The position numbers and the translations under genes were made by a program. From CAVXZE01 sp964615365 (GTDB lineage Bacteria > Myxococcota_A > UBA9160 > UBA6930): DNA of 64,000 nt. A model generated the notes under the pieces. It was not told the DNA's origin. It saw only the letters and a program-made list of their open reading frames with translations, and did not search any database. Shown here in pieces: positions 8,674 to 15,713 of this stretch (position 1 is its first letter; every line of letters begins with the position of its first letter). The stretch is from the NCBI GenBank assembly GCA_964615365.1, contig CAZTOU010000018.1, forward strand, positions 29,138 through 93,137. Reading direction: 5' to 3'.

Positions 8674-9224
8674 GGAGTGATTCGCTCGTAGAGAGAGTCG
8701 TGGAATCGCCCCGCCAGAATCCCGGCGAGGCGCCTGAGCGCCTCCTTGCGATTGGTCCGGGTGACCTCATGGTCAGCGCTGGCCTGGTAGATCTCGGATT
8801 CGACCAGCGCGCGGTAGGTGATGGGCAGGGTGGAGCCGTCGGGGCGCTCCACCTGGAGATCGAGGCGCAGGGTGACCCTGAACTCGAGGGCGAACACGAT
8901 CGAAGAGAAGCTCTGACTGCGGGTCTCGACCCGTTCCACGCTTCCCTTGACGATGAGATCGGCGATCTCGGGATCCGACACCACCTGGAGTGCGCCTCGC
9001 CGCAGGAACTCGCGCGTGATCGCGTCCGTGACCAGCGACTCGAGCCCCGGCTCGAAGCTGTTGTTCTCCAGCCCGACGATCGCCACCCGCCGCGCATCCC
9101 CCAGTGCGTCCCGATATCGAACGATCTGGTAGCCGCAGCCGCTGCACGCGACCAGCGAGGCCAACACGGAGACGAGCGCCCATTTCACCACGGCAGGGAT
9201 ATACCACAGCGCGGGCCCGAGCAC
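8670..9224 (-). CDS. lptE: LPS-assembly lipoprotein LptE
   Basis: Outer-membrane lipoprotein that plugs LptD and delivers lipopolysaccharide to the cell surface. The N-terminal hydrophobic stretch (WALVSVLASLVACSGCGYQ) ends in cysteines followed by the GYQ that is nearly universal after the LptE lipidation site. The body has the family's RRVAIVGLENNSFEPGLE strand, an FLRRGALQVV helix, and ADLIVKGSVE. GTG 9224 gives 184 residues; GTGs at 9191 or 9188 would give a shorter, more usual signal peptide and cannot be excluded. Translationally coupled to holA. Confidence 0.88.
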   Translation of the reverse strand: MLGPALWYIPAVVKWALVSVLASLVACSGCGYQIVRYRDALGDARRVAIVGLENNSFEPGLESLVTDAITREFLRRGALQVVSDPEIADLIVKGSVERVETRSQSFSSIVFALEFRVTLRLDLQVERPDGSTLPITYRALVESEIYQASADHEVTRTNRKEALRRLAGILAGRFHDSLYERITP

Positions 9225-9308
9225 CGGGGCGGGGGAAGGCGCGGCGGCCGGGAAGGCTCCCCGGTTGGGACTCCGTCGGGGACGCGGGCTCGGCCCGGCC
9301 CGGACCTG

Positions 9309-9686
9309 CTAGTCCATCTTGAGCAGGCTCTTCGCGGTGGCGAGCACGCGGTTCGCCTGGATCGGCTTGGTCAAGTACTCGTCCGCTCCGAGGGAAAGCG
9401 CACGCTCGCGATCTTCCTTGGCGCCCTCGGTGGTAATCACCACGATGGGCATCTGCTTGAGGCTCTCTTCGGCTCGGATCAGGCTGATCAGCTTGAGGCC
9501 GTCCATGACCGGCATGTTGATGTCGACGAGGACGAGATCGTAGTGGTCGCTGGTGACTTTTCGGAGACCATCCATGCCGTCCTGGGCCTCGGCCAGTTCG
9601 ACCCCTTTGAGCCGCTTGAGCGCGAACACGAGCAGCTGACGCATGGTCGGGCTGTCTTCGACGATGAGAATCCGATGGCGGTGCAT
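9309..9686 (-). CDS. Stand-alone CheY-like response regulator
   Basis: 125-residue receiver domain with nothing else. Phospho-acceptor Asp55 (LVLVDINMPVMDG), acidic pair at ED (residues 10-11), switch Thr85/86 (ITTEGAKEDR) and Lys107 (LTKP) are all present, so it should be phosphorylatable. It is the last gene of the chemosensory operon, 41 nt after the GAF-protein gene. By position it is a likely CheA target acting on the motility apparatus. A longer in-frame ORF reaches 9986 but its extra part lies over the GAF gene; ATG 9686 is chosen. Confidence 0.92.
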   Translation of the reverse strand: MHRHRILIVEDSPTMRQLLVFALKRLKGVELAEAQDGMDGLRKVTSDHYDLVLVDINMPVMDGLKLISLIRAEESLKQMPIVVITTEGAKEDRERALSLGADEYLTKPIQANRVLATAKSLLKMD

Positions 9687-9727
9687 GTCCCACTCCCTCC
9701 TCCGCCGGCGCGGCGTTGGACGACGAG

Positions 9728-10546
9728 CTATTTCGTCAAGAGGTCGATGAATCCCTGGATGGTGTTGAGTTTTCGCTCCGACTGTCCGTAGAGCTGCGCC
9801 GCGAAGATCGACGTCGCGGCATGACCGGCCAGCAGGGTGAAGAGCTCCTGGTCCAGCGGAGTGAACGAATCCTTCTGGACCAGCAGCTCGAAGATCGCGA
9901 TCGCTCCCATCGGCCGTTCCCCGATCCGAAGCGGAATGCACACGATGGGCCGTTCCAGATCGTCGGAAGCCGACGCACCATCGCACGTGGTTTCGCCGCT
10001 CCTGACGGATTCACCCATCATGCCCGAATTCAGGGGCACCTTCGGAAAGGCGGAGAGCGGCCTCCCCTCGGCGGCAACGGGAGAAAGCTGATCGGTCTTC
10101 TCGTCGAGAACGTAGACCGCGAAGACTTCTGCTCCGATCAGATTGATCACGATCTCGATGATGGTCTTGAGCACTTCGGACAGATCGAGGGTCGAGTGGA
10201 GCTGGAAGCTTGCCACGTACAGGTTGGCGAGGTTGTTGTTCTCCTCCTCGACCTCCAGATAGCGACCGGCGAACTGCCGATTCTCCTCTTCGATGGCTCT
10301 GAGGCGATCCAGTGCGTCCCGCTTCTCGGTCTCGAGTCCCGAGATTCGCGTAACGAGTTCCTCGCGGAGCTTCTCCCATTCCGCGCTGCTCTGGGCCGCG
10401 TAGTTCTGGCGCTCTTCGATGTTGGCGAGTCTGTTGCGCAGTCGCTCGTTCTCCTCGAGGAGCTGCTTCGTGAACTCGGCCCCGCGGCTGAAGAGCGACA
10501 GGAACTCCTCGGCTCGCGCGAAGGTCTCCCTCTTCTCGTCACTCAT
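9728..10546 (-). CDS. Coiled-coil plus GAF domain protein
   Basis: 272 residues. Residues 1-100 are strongly heptad-like (EEFLSLFSRG, LLEENERLRNRLANIEERQN, LRAIEEENRQFAGRYLEVEEEN). A GAF domain occupies about 115-260: VASFQLHSTLDLSEVLKTII start, GAEVFAVYVLDE strand, VCIPLRIGERPMGAIAIFEL core and LDQELFTLLAGHAATSI helix. No output domain is visible, so it probably acts as a sensor or scaffold docking on other Che proteins. ATG 10546 overlaps the cheB stop by 4 nt. Proteins of this layout occur in deltaproteobacterial che clusters. Confidence 0.85.
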   Translation of the reverse strand: MSDEKRETFARAEEFLSLFSRGAEFTKQLLEENERLRNRLANIEERQNYAAQSSAEWEKLREELVTRISGLETEKRDALDRLRAIEEENRQFAGRYLEVEEENNNLANLYVASFQLHSTLDLSEVLKTIIEIVINLIGAEVFAVYVLDEKTDQLSPVAAEGRPLSAFPKVPLNSGMMGESVRSGETTCDGASASDDLERPIVCIPLRIGERPMGAIAIFELLVQKDSFTPLDQELFTLLAGHAATSIFAAQLYGQSERKLNTIQGFIDLLTK

Positions 10547-11625
10547 GCGAAACCCTTTCGGTGAGTTGTCTTCGATCCACTCCCCCCGATCCCCGACTGG
10601 ATCGCCGAGGCGATCTCGGAGAGCGGCAGCACCACATCCACCATGCCGGTGCGAATCGCACGCTGAGGCATCCCGAAAATCACCGCCGTTTCCTCCGACT
10701 CAGCGATCACGTGACCGCCCTGTTCCTTGACCGCGTACACACCGCTTCGCCCGTCGTCTCCCATTCCGGTGAGCACGACGGCGAGCAGGTCGGAGCCGAA
10801 GTGCTTCGCTGCCGAATGGAACATGCGATCGACTGCAGGCGCATACTTGTCGGCGTCCGATCGCGGGGCCAGGCGGGTGACGACCCGCCCTTTCTTCGTC
10901 GCGAACTCCAGATGGTTGTCGCCCGGCGCCACCAGGATCTTCCCGGCTTCAGGCTCCTCCCCGTCGTACGCCTCCCGGGCCTGCAGGTTGGTCATGCGAT
11001 CGAGACGCTGCGCGAATCCCTGCGTGAAACCGCCGGGCATGTGCTGGGAGATCACGAACGCGCAGGGGGGTGGATCCGCGAATGCGCTGAAGATCTGCAT
11101 TAGTGCCGAGGGACCTCCGGTCGAGGCACCGATCGCCACCACTCGCGAGATCTCCGGTGAAGCCACGGCTTGCGGCACCAGGGAGGGCGGGCTGGAGATC
11201 TGGTGGCGCAGCTTGTCGATGCGCAGCTGTCGGATCGCGTGGACCTTTCGGATCAGCTCCCGCTCGATCTGCGCCAGCTCCGGCGTGGCGCGAGGACTCG
11301 GTTTCGCGACGAAATCCACCGCGCCCAGCTCCAGCGCCTTGAATACCTCCTGATCGCCGACGCGCCCACTGACCACGATCACCGGCGTCGGCTTCTTGGC
11401 CATGATGATCCGCAAGAACGTGAAGCCGTCCATGCGGGGCATCTCGAGATCCAGGGTGATCAGGTCCAGATCGAGCTCGAGGGCCTTTCGAAGGGCCTCC
11501 TCACCGTCCGGAGCCCAGCCTACCACCTCGATCAGCGGCGATCTCTCGAGCATTCGAACGATCGTCCGGCGGCTGTATGCGGAGTCGTCGATCACCAGGA
11601 TGCGAATCGGATCCTGCGCGTTCAC
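10543..11625 (-). CDS. cheB: Chemotaxis protein-glutamate methylesterase/glutamine deamidase
   Basis: Removes methyl groups from chemoreceptors when phosphorylated. The 360-residue product has a receiver domain (DD at 13-14, phospho-acceptor Asp59 in LDLEMPRMDG) and a C-terminal esterase domain. The catalytic triad is visible: Ser168 in GASTGGPSAL, His195 in ISQHMPGG and Asp290 in TGMGDDGRSG. GTG at 11625 overlaps the cheR stop as GTGA, so translation is coupled. With cheR apparently frameshifted next door, this enzyme may lack its methylation counterpart unless another CheR exists elsewhere. Confidence 0.95.
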   Translation of the reverse strand: MNAQDPIRILVIDDSAYSRRTIVRMLERSPLIEVVGWAPDGEEALRKALELDLDLITLDLEMPRMDGFTFLRIIMAKKPTPVIVVSGRVGDQEVFKALELGAVDFVAKPSPRATPELAQIERELIRKVHAIRQLRIDKLRHQISSPPSLVPQAVASPEISRVVAIGASTGGPSALMQIFSAFADPPPCAFVISQHMPGGFTQGFAQRLDRMTNLQAREAYDGEEPEAGKILVAPGDNHLEFATKKGRVVTRLAPRSDADKYAPAVDRMFHSAAKHFGSDLLAVVLTGMGDDGRSGVYAVKEQGGHVIAESEETAVIFGMPQRAIRTGMVDVVLPLSEIASAIQSGIGGSGSKTTHRKGFA

Positions 11626-12520
11626 CCGTCCGCCCCTTCGGATTCGCTGGTCCTGATCGCGGCGGCGGCGGCCGCGTGCCGGAGGTCCCATCGGGTCTCA
11701 CCGGCGATCGGTTTCCGGTAGACGAGATCATTGCGCAGATGCTCGAGCTCGAAGGCGTCCGACACTCGGATAAGTGACTCGGAATGCCCGAGAAGCAGAT
11801 ATCCGCCGGGGTAAAGCTTCTCGTTGAAGGTCCGGATCACCTCCCGCTTGGTCTCGAGGTCGAAGTAGATGATGACGTTGCGGCACAGGATCACGTCCAT
11901 GATCCCCAGCAGGGACATGCACCCTCGGTCGAGAAGGTTCAGACGCGTGAAGACCACCTGTCTCTTGATGTCGTCCGAGATACGCCAGAGACCATCCTTC
12001 TCGACGAAGTACTTGTCCCTGATGCGAGGCTCCGTCTCTCGGAACGAGGCCGGTCGATGTCCGATGCGTAGACCCTGAGTTCGCGACCCATTTCGATGCC
12101 GGCCTCCAGGGCCAGCATCACGATCGAGTAGGGCTCTTCGCCACTGGAGCAACCGGCACTCCAGATGCTCAGGAGCGATCTCCCTTCGGCCTCGCGCCTC
12201 AGTCGAAGCTCGGGAAGGATCTCCTCGAAGAGCGCCCGGAGCTGTTTGCGCTCCCGAAAGAAGTAGGTCTCGTTGGTCGTGAGCTCGTCGACGATGTGGG
12301 CCAGTTCCTGATCACCGGAGGTATCCCGACGCAGCATGTAGTGATAGGCGGAGAAGGATCCCGCATCGACTTCGAGGATCCGGCGGACCAAGCGCTTCTC
12401 CAGCAGGTATCTCGAATCCTCCGCGAAGTGGAGACCGCAGTATTCGCGGAACAGGTCGGCAAACATGCGGTACTCCGCGTCCGAGAGGACGAGATCCCGG
12501 ATGTCTTCTCCGACGCTCAT
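11622..12520 (-). pseudogene. cheR: Chemotaxis methyltransferase CheR, split by an internal deletion/frameshift
   Basis: CheR methylates chemoreceptor glutamates using S-adenosylmethionine. One frame from ATG 12520 holds the N-terminal domain (YRMFADLFREYCGLHF, ELTTNETYFFRE) and SAM-binding SAGCSSGEEPYSIVML, ending at LRVYASDID. A second frame resumes at about 12065 with PASFRETEPRIRDKYF and runs through LLGIMDVILCRNVIIYF and GGYLLLGHSESL to 11622. Between SDI and PASFR, CheR proteins normally have about 12 residues (a helix with an A-R-x-G-x-Y pattern); these are missing and the frame changes. The span is 899 nt, one base short of a multiple of three, fitting a loss of roughly 37 nt. It could be a real mutation or an assembly error. 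Confidence 0.85.
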
Positions 12521-12527
12521 GCTCTTC

Positions 12528-14639
12528 CTAGATCTCCAGCCGCTTGAGCGCGCGAATGATCGTGTCGCGCACGAAGTCGTCCTGCTCCTTGTCGAGCCGG
12601 CGAAGGATCGCGGGGACCGCCTGCACCAATCCGCGATCGGCGAGCGTCTGGACGACCTCGGCGCGAATCAACCAGTGCTCGTGAGAGATCAGCGGCAACA
12701 GGGCCCGTAGAGCATCGGCGGTGCCGTGGGCTCGGATGCACTCGACGGCGACCTTCACCAGCTCCGGGTCGTCCCGGGTCAGCATACCGGTAGCGAGCTG
12801 CGCGACGTCCGGACCTCCCAGGGCGGCGAGAGCCTCGAGGGCAGCCATCGCGACCGGACCCTGTTCCTCCAACGCGACGGATAGAATGATCATGGCATTC
12901 GCAACCGAGGGCGAATGCGGATCGCTGTCTCGCACCGTGGCGGCACCCCTTCCCAGCGCACGCATGGCCGCGGCGCGCACGTGGACGTCCTCGTCGCCTG
13001 CGAGACTGGCGAGGTCTTCGATGAGCTGGGGGGCGTCCGAGGCGCCCAACGCCGACGCCGAGGCGATGCGCACCGAGGGGGACTCGTCGGCGAGAGCCAT
13101 CCGCAACTGCTCCGGAACCTCACCGCGCGCCAGACGGGCAAGGGCCTTCACCGCCGCCCGCCGCACCGAGGCGCTCGGATCCGACATCATGAATCCGACG
13201 GTTGCGATCTCCTCGGGTCGTCCAACGCTTCCCAGGATCTGCGCGACCGCCAGACGGAACGGCTCCTCGGCCCCCTCCCGACGGCCGCAGAGCAAATCGA
13301 CGGCCTGGTCGATGACCCCCGATTCCGAGGCATCCTCGGTCCCCGCGATCGCCACGATGGCTTCCGTGACGGCTTCGACCTCTTCTTCCTCGGCTTCCTC
13401 CTCGCTCTCCCTCACCACAGCTTCGAGCCGCTGCACGAGAATCGGCAACGCCGACCCCTCACCGCGTCGGCCCAGTGCGCGCAAGGCGGCGATCCGCAGC
13501 TCGGCGTCCGGATCCGAAACGACCCTGATCAGCCGGGCTCTTGCTTTGTCCGCCCCGACCCGACCCAGGAGCTCGCAGGCGAGGCGGCGGGAGTTCGCCT
13601 CGAGTGACTCCCACGCTTCCTCGAGAATCCCCTCGACGGCACTGCCGGAGCTCTCGAGAGTGGCGATCACCACCTCCTCGAGCGCCTCGTCGTCGCCGGC
13701 GAGGAGGATGGGGATCATGGTGTCCGAGCGCTTCAACAGGCCGAAGAGCTGCACCAGCACGAGCCGCGTCTGTAGTCCCGCCGAGGTGAGACGCTCGAGC
13801 GCATCGCCAAGGACCCCCGGGGCAGACGCAGCCGCATCGCGGATGCGCACCGTCAATCGATCGGCCTCCGCTGGGTCGGATCGTGCGATCCAGCGCAGAA
13901 GGGCCTCGAAGACCGCTTCCCGGCACCTCCGAGAGCTGTCGGCGACTCCCTTCAGCAGCAGCTCGGCGGCATTCGGATCGTCGCTGTGACCGAGCAACGC
14001 GTAGGCCGCGGGGCGCAGTACCGAGCTACCGAGGGGATCGACCAGGTCACTGGAAGCCACCGGGGCTTCCATGCGAACCAGTGCACAGAGGGCGGAGAGG
14101 CGGGCCAGGTCTTCGTCGTCCTCTCTTGCCAGGGCCAGGAGAGCGGGAACGGCCCCGACGCTCCCCATCGCACCCAGAGCATCGGCAGCCGCACCGCGGA
14201 CGTTCGGATCGGGGTCGCCCAGCATCTCCACCAGGCGGCCGGACGCGCTCTCATCGCCGATGCCCCCCAGCACGTCGACCACCTGCTTGCGGACATCCAC
14301 GTCCGGATCGTGGGAGGCGTCGAGCAGAGTGGGAAGGGCATTGCGCCCACAGCGCACCAGAGCCTCCAGCGCCGAGTTGCGGCGGTTGGTGTTGTCACCG
14401 TCGCTCAGGGCAGCCACCAGACGGGAGGTCGCATCGGGGAACTCCGGCGACGCCACCAGTCGCTCGACGGCGGCCTTGCGTACCCGCCAGCTCGAATCGC
14501 CCAGTCTGTCCACGAGCACGGGAAACGCTTCTGCCACGGGGAGCAGCGTGAGACGCTCCACCGCCAGCCTCCGGATCTCCTCGTCCCCACTCCCCAGGTC
14601 CAGCAGGATGCTTTCGCGATCACGGCTATCCATCGACAT
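12528..14639 (-). CDS. HEAT-repeat scaffold protein of the chemosensory cluster
   Basis: 703 residues made almost wholly of HEAT/PBS-lyase-like repeats, each about 31 residues with the pattern D-P-x-V-R-x-A-A-x-x-A-L-G (for example DPNVRGAAADALGAMG, DPSASVRRAAVKALARL and DEDVHVRAAAMRALGRG). One acidic insert lies near residue 445 (ESEEEAEEEEVEAV). There is no catalytic motif or membrane segment; it is a cytoplasmic superhelical adaptor. The ATG at 14639 has GGGG seven nt upstream; the longer frame to 14708 lies over the next gene. It sits 7 nt before cheR, and HEAT proteins are recurrent in deltaproteobacterial che operons, suggesting a role in array assembly or in methylation control. Confidence 0.85.
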   Translation of the reverse strand: MSMDSRDRESILLDLGSGDEEIRRLAVERLTLLPVAEAFPVLVDRLGDSSWRVRKAAVERLVASPEFPDATSRLVAALSDGDNTNRRNSALEALVRCGRNALPTLLDASHDPDVDVRKQVVDVLGGIGDESASGRLVEMLGDPDPNVRGAAADALGAMGSVGAVPALLALAREDDEDLARLSALCALVRMEAPVASSDLVDPLGSSVLRPAAYALLGHSDDPNAAELLLKGVADSSRRCREAVFEALLRWIARSDPAEADRLTVRIRDAAASAPGVLGDALERLTSAGLQTRLVLVQLFGLLKRSDTMIPILLAGDDEALEEVVIATLESSGSAVEGILEEAWESLEANSRRLACELLGRVGADKARARLIRVVSDPDAELRIAALRALGRRGEGSALPILVQRLEAVVRESEEEAEEEEVEAVTEAIVAIAGTEDASESGVIDQAVDLLCGRREGAEEPFRLAVAQILGSVGRPEEIATVGFMMSDPSASVRRAAVKALARLARGEVPEQLRMALADESPSVRIASASALGASDAPQLIEDLASLAGDEDVHVRAAAMRALGRGAATVRDSDPHSPSVANAMIILSVALEEQGPVAMAALEALAALGGPDVAQLATGMLTRDDPELVKVAVECIRAHGTADALRALLPLISHEHWLIRAEVVQTLADRGLVQAVPAILRRLDKEQDDFVRDTIIRALKRLEI

Positions 14640-14641
14640 CC

Positions 14642-15685
14642 TCACCCCGCTTCGCGCGCGCGTGCTACGCGCAGTAGCTCCTCCACCAGGTAGTCTCGTT
14701 CCTGGCAAACCCGCTCGTCGATCCGACTGCGGAAGAGATCCCTGCCCTCCTCCAGATCGGGGCCCATCTTCTCCAGCACAGAGCCCCGTCGGATCGCATC
14801 CGCGAACTTCTCGTCGTTGTAGAGGATGATGTCCGAGACGATGATGCGGGCGAGTCGCTCGGCCTTGGCCCTCTCTTCCGCCAGACCATCGTCCTGCTGC
14901 ACCGCCGGAGGTTCCGGGGGGGCCGCGGAAGCGGGTGGAATCTGCGGCGTGGGCTCCGGCAATGCGGTGGGAGCCGGTGACGCCTGCGACGGGCTCGGTG
15001 AAGGCTGCGGAGGAGTCGGCTCCGGAGAAGGAATCGCAACGCGTGTCGTGGGGATCCCCAGCCTCTCGAGGATCGGAATCAGACCCCCGGGAAGATCCGG
15101 ATCCTCGAGATAGGCGTCCGCTCCGTAGAGCTCATTCGGCTCCCGGCGGTAGCGATCGGTATGATGAATGGATCCGGCGAGAACGACGGTGATCGAGCGC
15201 AGGCTCTCGTTGCGCTTCATCACCTCGCAGATCTGGAACCCGTACATCTTCGGGAGCGACGCAGACAGCAGCACCAACCGGGGAAGCTGACGCTGAACCT
15301 CCAGCATCGCCTCGACGCCATCGTGCACGATACTGGTGCGGAGTCCGTGCTCCTCGAGCAACGAGGTGGTCTGTTTCGCGAGCTCGGCATCGGGAATCGC
15401 CACCAGCACCAGCTGCTCCGGGTCCGCCTCCTCCCGCTTCTGCGGCTCGGACCGGGGCGGCTCCGGCGCAGCGGGTCGATCCACCTGCAGGGACTCCTCC
15501 GGCAACTCCGGCGGGCTCGGCTCCTTTTGGGGTGCGGGGACCGGGACGGGTGCGGAAACCGGGACGGGCGGTCGGACGCGGAACACCGCCTCGCAACGCC
15601 CGCAACGCATTCGCACCCCCTCGGGCTTCAGCTTCTCCTTTGCGATTCGATACCGCACCGAACACCTGGGGCACGTGGCGATCAT
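14642..15685 (-). CDS. MJ0042-type zinc ribbon plus pseudo-receiver protein
   Basis: 347 residues. Residues 1-38 form a zinc ribbon (CPRCSVRYRI ... MRCGRCEAVFRV) of the MJ0042 type. A proline-rich linker follows, then a CheY-like fold at about 90-210 (LVLVAIPDAELAKQTTSLLEEHGLR). Where a receiver has its phospho-acceptor Asp this one has Ser (LVLLSASLPKMYGF), so phosphorylation is unlikely. A second proline/serine/alanine-rich linker leads to a helical C-terminal domain (SDIILYNDEKFADAIRRG ... ERDYLVEELL). Placed between the MCP and HEAT genes of the che operon, it is probably a structural or allosteric partner of that system. Function unknown. Confidence 0.8.
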   Translation of the reverse strand: MIATCPRCSVRYRIAKEKLKPEGVRMRCGRCEAVFRVRPPVPVSAPVPVPAPQKEPSPPELPEESLQVDRPAAPEPPRSEPQKREEADPEQLVLVAIPDAELAKQTTSLLEEHGLRTSIVHDGVEAMLEVQRQLPRLVLLSASLPKMYGFQICEVMKRNESLRSITVVLAGSIHHTDRYRREPNELYGADAYLEDPDLPGGLIPILERLGIPTTRVAIPSPEPTPPQPSPSPSQASPAPTALPEPTPQIPPASAAPPEPPAVQQDDGLAEERAKAERLARIIVSDIILYNDEKFADAIRRGSVLEKMGPDLEEGRDLFRSRIDERVCQERDYLVEELLRVARAREAG

Positions 15686-15713
15686 GATTCGCTCCCTTGT
15701 CCCTCGACGATCG

